Source of the DNA: Collybiopsis luxurians FD-317 M1
Taxonomy: Eukaryota; Basidiomycota; Agaricomycetes; Agaricales; Omphalotaceae
Direction of reading: 5' to 3'
Assembly (NCBI GenBank): GCA_000827265.1
Contig: KN834822.1
Location: forward strand, 129,653-193,652
Length of the DNA stretch: 64,000 nucleotides
Position numbers and translations under genes: made by a program. Within the stretch, counting starts at the first letter, position 1, and each line of letters opens with the position of its first letter. Shown here in pieces: positions 10,142 to 22,079 of the stretch. The notes under the pieces are model-generated. The model was not told where the DNA came from and did no database searches. It worked only from the letters and a program-made list of their open reading frames with translations.

Positions 10142-11573
10142 ATGTCGGCCTGAAATAACTCAGCAGCAGCCGGGGGATCCACAATATGGCCGTCAGAAGC
10201 AGCTACGGTAATCGTTGCGAAAATTCCAGCTCAGCTCGTTTCAGGAAGAGGTGCAATAGCCGACGGGTTGAACGATGCGGCTATTAACGATGTGAAAAAT
10301 AGGTATAGTGTTGATTCAACAAGAGGTGGCGGGGCCCATTTCCATCTAAAATTGTCTTGTTACAACTCTTATACTGATGCAATCTTTTTTCTCTTTTCCA
10401 GATCCAAGACCAAACGGAAGTTCTTGACCGGGTGTTTCAAACGGTACAACAGGGCAAGGGGAAGGTGGCCTGAGGAGAAGATGCCTGTTGGGCTGGAGAG
10501 TTTGGGGAATTTTCGAGTTAGGGACAAGGCGATCCCGATCGTTTCGTAAATTTTTCTTTTTGACTTTGCAGTTTTTGATATATATTGACGTTATTTTTAC
10601 AGGGGTCGTTTGTCGACTAGAGACTGGGACTCTGGTACAGATTAAAGGTGTTAGATTCGGCTTTGTTAAGGACAGGAGACGGAGGGAGAGCCGTTACATA
10701 TTAATAGAACGTAAGTACACATTTGTCTACCCTAACTTTCGCGGATCCCTTTTTACTTCTTGGTCGGCGTACTTACATTGCTTTCTTGCTTGTCTTTTAT
10801 TTTACCCGTTTTTGAATGCTCATTCCTTCTCTAGTAAACTTGGGGAATCGCAGGTCGCACGAGCAAAAGTACTGACCAATGACCTTCCCCATATCGACCA
10901 CGCGCAGAAAACGGAACTGTATTGTGTACATTTTCCTGTGTTCTTCTTATGTTCCTATAATCTCCACTAATCACATACTGCGCATTATAGGCGCAATAGC
11001 AGTATGCCACATACACCGCTCAACCGCAGGGCGGGCATAGCGGAGCATTGGAAACGCCTGAAGCTGGATATGTAGATGGGGGATATGGGATTGGATATCC
11101 GGCTCCTCTGCCTTTGGGCGATAGTCGATTTGCACCTCTTAAGCTGCCGGTGAGTTAGCTGCAAGCTCTGCTCCTGTTGCAGGATCTGCAGAGGAGTATA
11201 TTGCGTATAATTGAGTACTCCCCATTATTTTTTTTCTATCTCCCCCCCTTCGCATCATAATTCGAAGTTTCACTTTATAATTCTTTCGTTGTTCCTAATC
11301 TTTATACACATAACCGACCCTCCCTCCCTCACAGGGTGGCATAAGCCACAACGTCGACTGTCCCGAGTTTAAGGTTTGGGTGGGCGGCGGAACAAGCTAT
11401 GCCAATTGGATAGTATTACCCACGAGCTGGAGTGAGGGTGGGAGGAAGAGCTGGGTATCCGGGGATGGGCTGGCAGGTGGGAACCTTCGTCTGCGCCTCC
11501 TGGTATGATGTTTCCGGTGCAGCAGGAGCAGGAGAAGTGGTTCTTCAACCCCCACCTTTGCCTGCATGAGTCG
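10142..11573 (+). pseudogene. KHDC4-like KH-domain gene relic, copy 2
   Basis: The start region still reads ATGTCGGCC followed by the Ala/Gly-rich exon 1 with GLNDAAINDVKNRYS near 10268. Exon 2 retains WPEEKMPVGLESLGNFRVR near 10470-10525. Exon 3 shows the GGTCGTTTGTC start and RLETGTLVQIKGVRFG near 10605-10655. The RSHEQKY-region exon 4 follows near 10840, then a Pro/Gly-rich exon 5 and a GGGTGGCATAAGCC exon 6 start near 11334. Frameshifts and stops occur in every exon and the middle of exon 2 (first KH domain) is deleted. Same order and introns as the intact gene, so this is a dead duplicate and not an independent gene. Confidence 0.75.
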
Positions 11574-12099
11574 CGAGAGAATTAGAACGAGGAGAGAGCA
11601 AGGGAGAAGATGGATTTTGATTGGATACGTGACGAACGCCGAGCAATGAATGAGTTTGAATGGGGCCTGGGCATGGTTGGATAGATCGGGCTTTCGCGGA
11701 TGGATGGGATCATACAAGAGGCGATTTTCAATTTTCAATTTTATTGTGTGTATGGGGAGCTCGGATGCAGAGGATTTGTTAATATTGATTGATCTACGCA
11801 TAGTAGTTGCGTCCATCTGTCTCTGTGTCGTAGGATGTTTTTTTTATATTACAAGTTGATATATGTGCAATATAAATGAATCGAGTACTCCTTTTACTCT
11901 TTTCCTGTCTGGTAAGGAGACTTGCATCGAAATAAGATGGTGTTTGGGCCTTGTCTGTGAGGTGGACGGGAATTAATTTGCACGATTTGTTAGAATATGT
12001 TAAACTTTTCGATACGCACAACGAATGGGACAGACAAACATTAGAACATAGACAGTTAACTTCGACGGATGAAGCAAGATGTTCAACGTTCAGACCGAT

Positions 12100-12130
12100 G
12101 GGGTGGATCAGAGATGGGGGCTTCCTGCAA
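12100..12130 (-). pseudogene. tRNA-Pro 3'-half relic (very decayed)
   Basis: Same sequence class and cassette position as 365-395 and 41560-41590. It is recognisable only by alignment with the better relics. Confidence 0.3.
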
Positions 12131-12224
12131 TGAAATACTAACAGCCCTCCGCGATCAGAACGAATCGTTCCATGCAGAAGGGCTGTGATGTATCAGCGAA
12201 GAAAGGAGAGGGAAAGGATGTATA

Positions 12225-12420
12225 CGCACCTTTGCCTGTATACAGCGTTCTCACCGATTCCTTTGATCCTCTCCCTCGATGCGTCCCGACTCCATGTTGT
12301 GCTGAGCCTACGGTTCTTGTACAGTTGAACCGACGAAGCGCATTTCAAACTGTGATATCTCAACTGATGCAAAACGTCAAGAGAACGAAAGAAAAAAGGA
12401 AGAGAAACACCACATACTTA
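12225..12420 (-). pseudogene. divergent small gene, 3' part only
   Basis: The complement carries the conserved 3' end, and a donor-like GTAAGTATGTGG at the position corresponding to the donor in the copy at 18608-19269. The 5' exon with the membrane segments is missing and is replaced by the unassigned block shared with 5311-5440. Confidence 0.4.
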
Positions 12421-12594
12421 CACGACCTCGGAATAATGCAAAACGTATGTACGAAGCGGCGCCGGACCGAGTTGGGCCTATTTTCTGTTTAGCGCCCAAT
12501 GCGTTGACGGACAGTCGCACTCGCAGGCCTTTCTCCTCGACTACCACCACCTCCATCATCGCAGACGTTGTTTTCTTATCACTATACCTGCATA

Positions 12595-13830
12595 ACATGA
12601 CACTCTACTCAAGGAACATGGCTTCCGAATCAATCCACAACTACGAGAGAGCCCATCTCTGGATCTACATATCGCGGCTCCGTCAAAGGAAGTAGGCGCA
12701 AGAGTTGCTAGCGATCGATATGCAGGGTTTAGTGGAGGATAGGGAAGAGAGGGCGAGGAGGGACTGGTCTGAGGAGAAGCTACCCGTTTGGTTAGAGAGT
12801 TTAAGGAATTTCAACCTTTAAGTAAAGATTATTCGGCCTAGTGAGTTCTGCATGTTTTTGTCCTTGCTTTGCGGTTTCGTGTATGGTTGACGTTATTGTC
12901 CAGGGATCATTTGTCAAGTCCATTCAGCAAGAGCCTGAAAACCGGGGACAGATTATGGGTGTTGAATCCAGTTTCATTGAGCAGAAAGTGATAAGCCATT
13001 GTGTATTCATATAACGTGAGTGTTTTTGTCTTTCTCAACTTTTGCTGCTTCCTTTCTCTATTTCCCGCTTCGTAGGCGTACGCGTTTCTTCCATCCTTCT
13101 GTTCCGTTGCACCTGTTTCCCCGAGATCTAATTTTTTCCTAGTGGTCCTGAAGATTTCAAGTCGGATTAGCAAAAGTACGATCTTTTCTCTACTGTCACA
13201 CAAAGCCCAAGGTCTGCTCCAAGCGCAGCAAGTGTGGCCACATCGTATACGTTCACGCATGTTATTCGTTCCTATGATTTCCATTGGTCATATAATGCGC
13301 GTTATAGACACAACGACAATATGCTTCACACGTTGCTCAATACCGGCGTGGGTTATGGCGCAGCATCGGAAACGTGGGGAATATGGGAATCTGTCTCCAG
13401 GTGATGGTCGATTTGCACCCCCTCAAGGCGCTGATGAGTAGCTGCGTGCCGGTGAGTTTCCTCATCGATTTTTTGCTCTAGGGGAGGAAAGTGCTTTTGA
13501 ACCCCTCTTCGAGTATTTGGAATTTTCGTTTTACGATTATTTTTTCTCTTTCATCGTTCTTCATCTTGATACGCGTAACTTACACTCCTTCTCTCGCAGG
13601 GCGGCATGCAGTTACGACGTCAACTTTGGGTTCAAGGCTTGGGTGGCGGAATAAGCCGAACAGGCTGAACAGCGTTTCACTCGAGCTGGGGCGGGGGTGG
13701 GAGGAGGTGCTGGGTACCCTACATGTGCCTACTGATATGAATTCTTCTGATACGGCAGGAGCAGGAGGAGCGGCTCTACCAACTCACTTCCACTGCATAG
13801 GAGCATTGGAACGTGGAGAGAGGAACAGAA
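12595..13830 (+). pseudogene. KHDC4-like KH-domain gene relic, extra copy 2b
   Basis: A second KH relic in a row, without a membrane gene in front. Exon 2 is present from the GGAACATGGCTTCCGAATC block (12613), including a decayed KH-linker at about 12770-12830. Exon 3 begins GGATCATTTGTCAAGTCCA (12903), exon 4 begins at TGGTCCTGAAGATTTC (13143), exon 5 near 13320 is shortened and exon 6 begins GGCGGCATGCAGTTACGACG (13599). Exon 1 is replaced by the unassigned block. All frames are broken. It shows that unequal exchange or deletion removed a membrane gene between the two KH copies. Confidence 0.65.
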
Positions 13831-14304
13831 AGAAGAAGTTTGATTCGATGGGTGACGCACGACGAATGAATTTGAACAGAGCCTAGGCATGATTGGACAG
13901 GTCGGGCTTGCGGAGACTTGCGGGGATCGCTCAAGTAGCGGTTGTTATTTGTTTATTGGGAGGGAGGATGCATATGATACATTGATATCGAATTTACTAG
14001 TAGTTGTGCCTACCCGTGTCGTAGTGTGTGTTTTTTTACCTTGCAAAGTAATCGAGTACGCCCTTTTCTCTTTTCTTATGTGCTGAGGGTTCTCATTGAC
14101 ATGAGCAAGATGTCGTGTTGGGATCCTCGTTCCATGTACGGTAGGCGGGAAACTTTTTTGGATGGTTCGTTTGAAACTTTACATTTTCTCAGTACGCACG
14201 ACGAAAGGGACTGTTGAGAACGGAAAGTAAAATGTCAGATTGTGAAGTCAAAGTTGACTTGGATGGATAAAGAAAAAAAAAAAAACTCAACATTGTGACG
14301 GACA

Positions 14305-14340
14305 GGGTACACCAGCGATTGGACCGGAGGCCTCTTGAAA
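14305..14340 (-). pseudogene. tRNA-Pro 3'-half relic
   Basis: The minus strand shows a T-arm-like GGTCCAATCGCTGG and an acceptor-like GTGTACCC, in the same cassette position as the other relics. Confidence 0.4.
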
Positions 14341-14436
14341 TGGAATACCAACAGCCCACCACAATGAGAACGAGCCGTCGTTCAATTTCAAAGGCTTGTG
14401 AATCATATATCAGCGTAGAAAAGAGGGAGAAGCATA

Positions 14437-14560
14437 CGCACCTACTACACTCTTTTATCCTCTTCTTCGATACGTCCCAAATCCAATTCCCTGTTGCGCC
14501 GAGCCTGTGGTTCTTGGACCATTGGATCAGCGTGGCGTGTTTCAAACCGCGGAGGAAAAG
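14437..14560 (-). pseudogene. divergent small gene, 3'-end remnant
   Basis: Only the 3' terminal block common to the other copies remains (complement includes GGCTCGGCGCAACAGGG). The 5' exon is deleted, as in the remnant before copy 2. Confidence 0.4.
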
Positions 14561-14878
14561 GGCTAACAGAAATACAATAAGATCCTATGTATGTCTGGAC
14601 TCTGCTGTGAAATCGTATTGCTATTACATAAATAGTATAGATCTACGCCATCGCCAAAGCTTCTAGAAAGCATGGCAGTGCTGATCTATTAGTATTGACT
14701 GACACTACATATTACTGTGACAGCATTCTTGATAACCTCGAGGCTCAAGCGTTCAAACATAGCATGCTAATGCTGTTAAGCTTGCATCGATCTTAAACAA
14801 AGCCCTCCGTTTATCCAGCTGCTTTGTCCTTTCCCACTTCTTCTCTTAGCGGTGTCCATCTCTCTGGCTATTCATGAT

Positions 14879-16414
14879 ATGATCATTCCCTCTATAACTC
14901 ACCTTCGAGCTTTCATGGTACGGTCCGCCACAGCCGATGTAGAAGTGGGCGGTACACCCTCATCGACTTCAAATTTGTGCAACGATATAAACAACCGCCG
15001 CACTCTATTTCAAATCGTCTGGAGCTGTCTAAGTGTGCTCATTGCCTGTACTTGGGTGTCGGTGCACCCAAACGTGCCCGGACCTAATGAAAGCTCCTGG
15101 AAAGTGCTACGGCGCAAGATAGGACTCATGGTCATTGCTCTGATCGCGCCGGAGATTCTGGTTTTATGGGCTGCTCGACAATGGTTTGCGGCAAGGAAAC
15201 TCTCGAAAGGTAAGTACTTTGAACACTAAAGGTTATGTCGCTTACACATCTACATAGGGTATAAAGGATGGACCAAATCGCACGCATTCTTTGCTCTTAT
15301 GGGAGGGTTTGCTGTTTACAGGGGTGAGGATTGTATTGCTGCATTGCGTTTCATTCCTCAGGGGTGTAGATACACTCCCATGGAAAAAACCATCTTGGAA
15401 AACTTTCCGAACCCGGACACTGAAACCAAGCATGCGTCTGCCACTGGGTATGCTGCTGTCGACCGAGATGATCATTCAGATCGGAAATTCCATGATCATT
15501 CTTTCGCGGCTCATGTCGATTTGATTCGTAGCATGAAAGAATATGAAATCAAGGACCGTAGCCACAGCGATGGATTCTCCAAGCTGATTGCAGTCATGCA
15601 GACCACCTGGTTCGTGGTCCAACTGTTCACTAGATGGGCAGAGGGGCTTGCTGTCACAGAGCTCGAGGTCATGACTCTTGCTTTTGCAGCAATGAATGTC
15701 TTGATCTATTTCTTCTGGTGGGACAAGCCTCAGGGAGTGGGATGTCCAGTTTGCATTCAGCAAGGGTCCACAAACACTGGCAAGATAGCTCTTACTGAAC
15801 AAAATGAGGGATGGATTGCCTCTGAATGGAGGTGGCTACAAAACATCTTTAGAAATGCTCTAGATGCAGTGAGCAGATTCTGGAAACAGTCCCATGAAGA
15901 CATCCTACTCGATACTTTCTCATTTCTTGGGCTAATCATCAAGGTTCCATATCACCTCGCCGACATAACTGTTGAATTAATCATGGGGGACAACCCCAAT
16001 ATTGGTGAACCCACAGCGGTATCATCTTTTGAGCGAACTCTCCAATTGGAACCAGCTAATGTAATGGATAAATTCATTGCATATGGTGCAGCAGTTATGT
16101 TCGGTGCCATTCATTGTGCTGCCTGGACATCCAGGTTCCCCACCACTGCTGAGGAGATACTGTGGAAGGTCTGCTCCCTTCTTGTGACCTGTGCACCCAT
16201 ATATCTGGGCTTATTTGATGTAATTACTGACATGGTTGTGGATCTTCAAAACTCATGGAGGATCAGATTCCTTGCTGTACTTTACATGATTGCAGTATTT
16301 TTTTACATTCTTGCTCGGCTTTCTCTCATTGTTCAGCCATTTGTGGCCTTGAGGAGTTTGCCTCCTGGTGTGTTTGAAGATATTCAATGGATAAATGCCA
16401 TTCCACACATCTAG
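14879..16414 (+). CDS. multi-pass membrane protein, copy 3
   Basis: Intact member of the same uncharacterised membrane family. The model is exon 1 14879-15209, intron 15210-15257 (GTAAGT to CATAG) and exon 2 15258-16414. It gives 496 codons with no stop (495 aa), about 100 residues shorter than copies 5 and 6 because the first variable region is short. Conserved blocks: TLFQIVWSCLSVLIACTW, ALIAPEILVLWAARQW, THAFFALMGGFA-type motif, HSDGFSKLIAVMQTTWF, VTELEVMTLAFAAMNV, WWDKPQGVG, LEPANVMDKFIAYGAAV, and a final FFYILARLSLIVQPFVAL plus AIPHI. The start is the ATG of MIIPSITHLRAF; an ATG 5 nt upstream opens only a two-codon frame. Probably functional. Confidence 0.85.
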
Positions 16415-16564
16415 TTTAGATTCTGATTTGCACTTACTAGGGCATGTATGTAGTATTCTTTGGACTCTTCTCCTGGCCTGGGCTCTTTCCGGTACCATTC
16501 TATTTCAATTTCAATGAATTTCTCTTATACTTCTTGCTGGTTTCTTGGGATTAGCTATGGCTGA

Positions 16565-18115
16565 AAAGCTCTCAATTCATCCAAAATGCTCCTGCTTGGG
16601 GGTTTGCAGCAAGCCGGCATTGCTTCAGAAACAACTGCGGCGATTGCAGCGAGATTTTCAGCTTATTTTCCTTCAGGAAGGGGTGCAATTCTAAAAGATA
16701 CAGCTTTTATGCATGATATTGATATCAACAATGCAGAAAAAAGATATTCGGTGTACTAGAGTTCAACTCAACAAGAGGTGGGCATATCCTCATCTGATTG
16801 GCTTGTTAAAACTCTCGTACTGACAATTATTTTTTTTTCTCTTTCCTACATTCAAGGTTGATCTGGAGCCTCGATATTAACCAAAGCAGTATGACATGCA
16901 AATCGATCCAAAGATGCAGGAAAAGACTCACTGTTGTACCTATATACCATAGCTTTGTTGAGGGAGGTTTTTGACTGCGTGATACAAAAGTTACGAGAGA
17001 GTGAGAGGGATTGGCCTGGGGAGAAGACATCTATTGGGTTTGAGGCTACTTGTATTAGCAATCTCAATGTTAGGGCCACTTTCTGATCTCTTTTGCTGTG
17101 CGGTTTTTGTTATTTATTGATGCCATTATTGGAGGGGTTGTTTGTCAAGTATATTCAGCAACAGACTGGGACTCAGATACGGATTAAGGGTGTTGGATCT
17201 GTTTTGGTTTAACGATGGGGAACGAGAGTAACAAGTTGTTGTACATTCATCTAACGTGAGTCTCGTATACAGATTTGTTTCACTCTCATGCTCCCTAATC
17301 TTTGCCGATTCCTTCTCACTTTTCTTTGGCGTACCCATTGCTTCCTTGTCTGTCTTTCATTCTACTGGTTTTCTGAGCACTCATTCCTTTTCTAGTGGAC
17401 CTGAAGAATCAATTGAGCAAAATTACTGACCAACAACCTCATCTTGTCATCAGTGCAGAGCATGCGGAAGCCCAACTACGTATATCTCGGTTTTTTTATT
17501 TCCTATGATTCCCACTAACTTACAGACTCTGAATCATACTCTAGGAATGACAACAAAGCACTGCAAATGCATCCCAATCCCAAGAAGGATGAAGAGCACC
17601 AGGGACACCTGCGATTGGTTATGGAGCTCCTCATGGATCTGTGGGAATGGGTATCCAACTCCTTCACCTCCGGGCAAGAGTTAACCCATGCTCCCCTGCC
17701 TCTTCAAGTGCTGATTTGTCAGCTGCGAGTGCTGCTGCTCACAGCACAGGATCTGGAGCATGTACCAGTAAGTTTCCTCACTGATCTTCCCTCTAATAGA
17801 GGAATCATTTTATCACCTCTCCTCAAGATATTTGGTAGTTTCATTTTACTAATTTTGCCTCGTGTCATTTTTCATTCTTAAATACATAACTTACATTCCC
17901 TCTCTCACAGGGCAGCATACGGCTATGACATTAATTCTCCCAAGTTTAAGGTTTGGGCAGTGGACCAAGCTCAACAAATTGCACAGTATTTATCTTAAGC
18001 TGGAACAGGAGCGGGAGGAAGAACTGAGTATGCCAGGTTTGGGCTGGCAGGTGGGGCACCTGTGTCTGTGCCTCCTGGAACAAATTCTTTATTGGGAAGG
18101 AGGATATCTATTACA
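16565..18115 (+). pseudogene. KHDC4-like KH-domain gene relic, copy 3
   Basis: Exon 1 is traceable from the Ala-rich start through the GCATGATATTGATATCAACA block at 16712 (matching HDIDINDA of the intact gene). Exon 2 is traceable near 16855-17080, though much decayed. Exon 3 begins GGTTGTTTGTCAAGTATAT near 17136, exon 4 begins at TGGACCTGAAGAATCA (17396), exon 5 near 17540-17770 and exon 6 starts GGCAGCATACGGCTATGAC (17911). Frames are interrupted throughout, and CpG content is low compared with the intact copy. Non-functional. Confidence 0.7.
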
Positions 18116-18460
18116 ATGACATGTTAATCTTGATTGATTTACGAGTAGCAATTGTGTCTATCTGTCTTTGTGGGTCGTATGTGTTTTCCTTACTCTATGA
18201 ATTGATGTATATGCAGTGTAGAGTAATTGAGGATGCCTTTTTCTCTTTTTCTTCTGTGCAGAAGGGACTTGTATTGATGTAAAGGTGTCTTGTTGGGCTC
18301 TTGTATGTATGGTAGGCAGGAATTAATTTGGACGACTCATCTGAATCTGCTAGATTTTTTCAAACCCACAATGAAAGGGACTGTTAAGAGCAGAAAATGT
18401 TGGGGCACAAAGTTGAAATTGTCCTGACAGATGACGAAAGATGTCCAATGTGGTAGGAAT

Positions 18461-18497
18461 GGAATACACCAGCAATTGAACCAGGGACCTCCTGCAA
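18461..18497 (-). pseudogene. tRNA-Pro 3'-half relic (clearest)
   Basis: The minus strand reads TGCAGGAGGTCCCTGGTTCA followed by a degenerate acceptor strand, against TGCAGGAGGTCCCCGGTTCA in the intact tRNA-Pro genes. The T-loop TTCAATT is kept and the acceptor is mutated, so it cannot fold as a complete tRNA. No 5' half is visible. Confidence 0.6.
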
Positions 18498-18607
18498 TGG
18501 AAGACTAAATCCTGCCCAGTTCAGAATGGATCTTCCACTGTGCAAAGGCTTGTGAACAATATATTTGTGTAGAAAAGAGAGAGAAAGGATGTATATGCAC
18601 CTTTGCC

Positions 18608-19269
18608 AGTATACAGAGTTCTCACCACATCCTTTGATCCTCTCCCTTAATTACACCCCTAATTCCCTGTTGTGCTGAGCCTGTGGTTCTTGTACAGCTG
18701 GATCGGTGCAGCGCATTTCGAACTGTGAAATTTAGACTAATGTGAATGTCAGCAAAGCGTCCAGAGAATGAATGAAAAAAGAAGAGAGATATCATATACT
18801 TACAAGATCTCATAGCAAATGTACTTGGAAGATATTGCAACTGCTTGTGCAAGTGTCGGAGGGCTGAGGTTCGGTGGATGCAAATTTCCTGGTCTTCAAT
18901 GATAATAGTTTCCAGCTCAAAATACACAGATTCATTGATCTTGGGTCTTGAAGTAGGCCGTAAGGCTGAGATTCCAGCGTTCATTGTGGCCAGTACCCAG
19001 TGTAGTGCATAAAGACAGAAAAGGACAGCGACTAGACTGAGTACAAGTTTCCAAGAGCTTGGAATTGGAAGGTAGGCATAAATTGAGGCCGCAGTTGAGA
19101 TTGCACTGTCAAAGGTTGTAGTTGAAGCTACAACTGGGTCAACAGTATGCAAGATATGAATGTACCAGAGCAACAGTGTGTTCAGAGGAGGGAACAGGAG
19201 AAGCAGTAGTACTGTCCAGGTATTCTCTCAACTTGTAGCTCCTGTTATCAGCAAGATTCCTACACCCAT
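18608..19269 (-). pseudogene. small divergent membrane-protein gene, best-preserved copy
   Basis: Read from the ATG at 19269 it encodes MGVGILLITGATS, then a TGA (GGA in the copy at 42087), then a leucine-rich membrane segment and LLLWYIHILHTVD. After that come VASTTTFDSAISTAAS, a second membrane segment (KLVLSLVAVLFCLYALHW), a polar region with ELETIIIEDQE, and LRHLHKQLQYLP. A GTAAGTATAT donor at about 18800 suggests the first exon ends there, with a further exon near 18620-18720. No known family is recognised. It is the only copy whose frame is broken by a single nonsense codon, so it gives the best view of the ancestral protein: small, at least two membrane passes. The membrane gene it should diverge from is missing here. 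Confidence 0.55.
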
Positions 19270-20479
19270 CTGACATAAATTCCAAACTTTTTTGTCATCC
19301 AAGTGAGTTTGAAAGTTGGGGTTTTTTGGCAGAATATCTTCTGGAGAAAAAGGCAAACAGCATGGAGTATTAGTAGGATCCTATATATGTCCGCTGTGTA
19401 TACCGGAGTGCAATACTCTGAAGCCTAGAAAGCATGCTGATGATCTGATTATCTGCAGTGCAAAGTTTGTATATTTGTGGACTTCCCCTTCTTTCTACTA
19501 CTACTGGTTTCTTCTTTACATAAATAAGCAAGATCCTTGCGCAAGTTCAGCTACAAACTGATTTGCATCGCGCAATGCGTGGGTTAAGTCGATTGAGTTA
19601 ACAGCTTAGATATATGACAATATTTTTCTATGTGGGGGACAGATCTTAAGAGGGTTCAGGAGCATTTGGATGCATCAATGTGTTCATTTGAATTGTACCA
19701 TGTTGGAGGTCACAAGGGATGTGATTGCGCCAATGATAATATTGACAAAGTCCTGCAATGACCAATAGTCAGTGGGTTTCCTGCTGTACGAAGTTTGACT
19801 CTGCAGCCCACGTCTTATTGTTCAAATTGAAAGTATGTTTATTGTTTGTTATTTTAGCAAAACAATCTGTTCTTTAAACTTTGGGTGAAATGGAAGTGTG
19901 AGATGGAGTCATAATTTAAGGATTGGGTCCAATGGCCTGGAATTGCCAGACTCAAGCTGAACTTTGGACTGGCAACCAGTAAGTGCTGGCTGGCAAAATT
20001 TAATATTTTTCCTTCCACCCAGTGACGAGCAGACCTATAGTAGAAACTTTTCTGCTCCATATGACGCTCTATCAGAGTGATTAATCACATTCAAGGCAAA
20101 AAAAGCCTATTCCAGTTTTCCTTGATGCCCTCTGGCTTTTTTTGCTCTCTTGGGTGAAATCTAGCTTCGGCTCTCTGTTCCTTTTGGCTCCCATTTCTCT
20201 CACTCCTCCATCTTATCTAGTGCCCCACCCTTTGCACCATATGGGATATGAATAGGCAGGGGAAGCAAAAGTACTGTTTGTCATTATGATTGCCGGAGTT
20301 GCATAATAACCTAACCTACATTCATTATGTTCAACTTTACCTGATATCATTCCTAGTCCCCATCTGTTTCATTGTTTGATGTTGAATCAACTATGTAGGA
20401 CTGATATCATTCAACTTGCAATTCCTGAGCATTTTGCTTTTCTCTTTGGGTTCTCATTACCTCACTGGAAAAGCAAAAA
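19270..20479. other. intergenic; cassette remnants, no gene seen
   Basis: The first 60 bp are the usual flank of the divergent gene. Positions 19640-19740 align with the region upstream of the KH gene (AGGAGCATTTGGATGCATCA in place of the MCB pair). No membrane gene lies between, so it was deleted. From 19740 to 20479 I see nothing I can name. Confidence 0.4.
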
Positions 20480-21440
20480 GCTTTTGACACCTCAGCCAAG
20501 CAGTGTCTGGAATAGCTTCAGGTGCAGATTCATCTACTTCCTTTATCATCTCTTCTTCTTCAGTCCCATACATGTCATTGCTAACATCCCTCTCCTCCTT
20601 AGTAGGCTTAGCAAGTGATTTAGGCCCCCCGAGTACTGACACCATGCATACATCTGCAAGTGAGCCTACTTGTACCACTGCCTTATCCACCACCAACTCC
20701 ACCTCCCCAACATCCCAACTTCCACTTCCCTCAACAACCCCGCTACCCCTCCCACCAACTTGACTACCTCCTCTGTGTTCACAGCATTGAGTCAAATGCA
20801 TCCTCTACCGCTAACTCAAGTTCATCCAGTTCATCCTTCTCAAGTTCTACAGGTGCAAGTTTGAGCAGCACTGGTTCTAGTGCAGCCAGTATCATGTCAA
20901 ATTTGAGCAGCACCCTCTCTCCACCTCTCTCCAAGCCACCATCACAACCACTGATGCCGACACCAATGGTCAACATCTCATTACCATCATCACCACTAAA
21001 TCTGGTGTATCAGCTGGGTCTGTCATCACTACTGCTTCCTCCTCCAGCAAGAACATCCATTTATCAGGTTTAAGTTTGAAATTGAACATAGGAGAGATCA
21101 TTGGAGGTGTAATAGGTGGTGTGTTGGGGGGTCATTGATTGTAAAATTGCCGTGCTGTTTCTTGTGTTGAGGAGTCATTGGATAGGAATTTTAATCCTGA
21201 TAGGACTGTAAGAGCTGATGGTGGGGGAGGAAGAGGTGGAAGTAGAGGTGGAGGAGGTGGGGTGGGGGAGAGTTTCACCGATATGAGTGAGACATGTGGG
21301 TACGTGTATGCATATGGGGGAGGGGAGAAGGCCAAGATGAAGTAGCTGGCAAGGAGCAAGTCAAGTGTTGGAGAAGGAAATGGTGGTGAGTGAAGGTGAG
21401 GGTGAGGGTAAGGGTACATCATTGGATATTCCTGTGGACA
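20480..21440 (+). pseudogene. mucin-like single-pass membrane protein, disrupted
   Basis: Ser/Thr/Pro-rich sequence in shifting frames (SSTSFIISSSSVPYMS, then SSSSSSFSSSTGASLSS, then TTASSSSKN). It is followed by LNIGEIIGGVIGGVLGG plus a hydrophobic run and a juxtamembrane RNFNPDRTVRADGGG. This order (glycosylatable stalk, Gly-rich membrane helix, NFDPDR-like tail) is typical of fungal single-pass surface proteins of the sensor or mucin kind. At least three frameshifts are seen. The cytoplasmic tail is cut at 21443 by the retrotransposon; Gly/Met-rich frames at 36290-36400 might be the rest. Confidence 0.55.
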
Positions 21441-21442
21441 GG

Positions 21443-22071
21443 TGTTATGCCCTACGCTATTTTTTCCGCTCTTTCCAACCACTACACTCACCACATGACT
21501 CGATAATAGTCTTACCAATCAATTCGGCTCTCCAAATCTGACACACATTTCACGAGGCGGACTAACCAGTTGCTCATTCCAAACTTCTATTCACAAGACC
21601 ACATGTCTTCCCGCAGAGTATAAAAGCCTTGTACCTACATCTCTCACAATAATGCTGTTATTACCTGAACTATCTTGATCTGTATTGTTTCTGTTCTCTT
21701 GTTCACTAGTCTATAATATTATTCTGCTTAACACCAAGTCGAGCAAACCCCATTGACACCGAGTCACTGGCATATCCACTTCTCACTTGTCGAACTGATT
21801 GACAAGACTATTTGACTGCCGTAGCCTTTTGAATATTCCGTCTCGTAGGGTAAATGGACACCAAGTCACGAACCTCCCAAGTCAACCCTCGTTAATACCG
21901 TCTTAACGAGTTCTTTCAATATACTATTTCTAGTTGCACTGAGCTACTAGGTTTATTATTTGACACTCAAGGATCATTCCTCCACATCCAATACCAAACC
22001 TGTACAGGACTCGTTCACCTGTTGTACGTAGCGACTCCCCATTGCATATTCTGTCTCAGCTGTGGTATAAT
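21443..22071 (+). repeat. 5' LTR
   Basis: Begins TGTTATGCCCTACGC and matches 35307-35935 along its length. It may extend to 22076, where TTAACA closes an inverted repeat with the initial TGTTA. The pair differs by roughly 30 substitutions in my hand comparison, nearly all transitions. No clear primer-binding site was recognised after it. Confidence 0.85.
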
Positions 22072-22079
22072 TAACAGCA

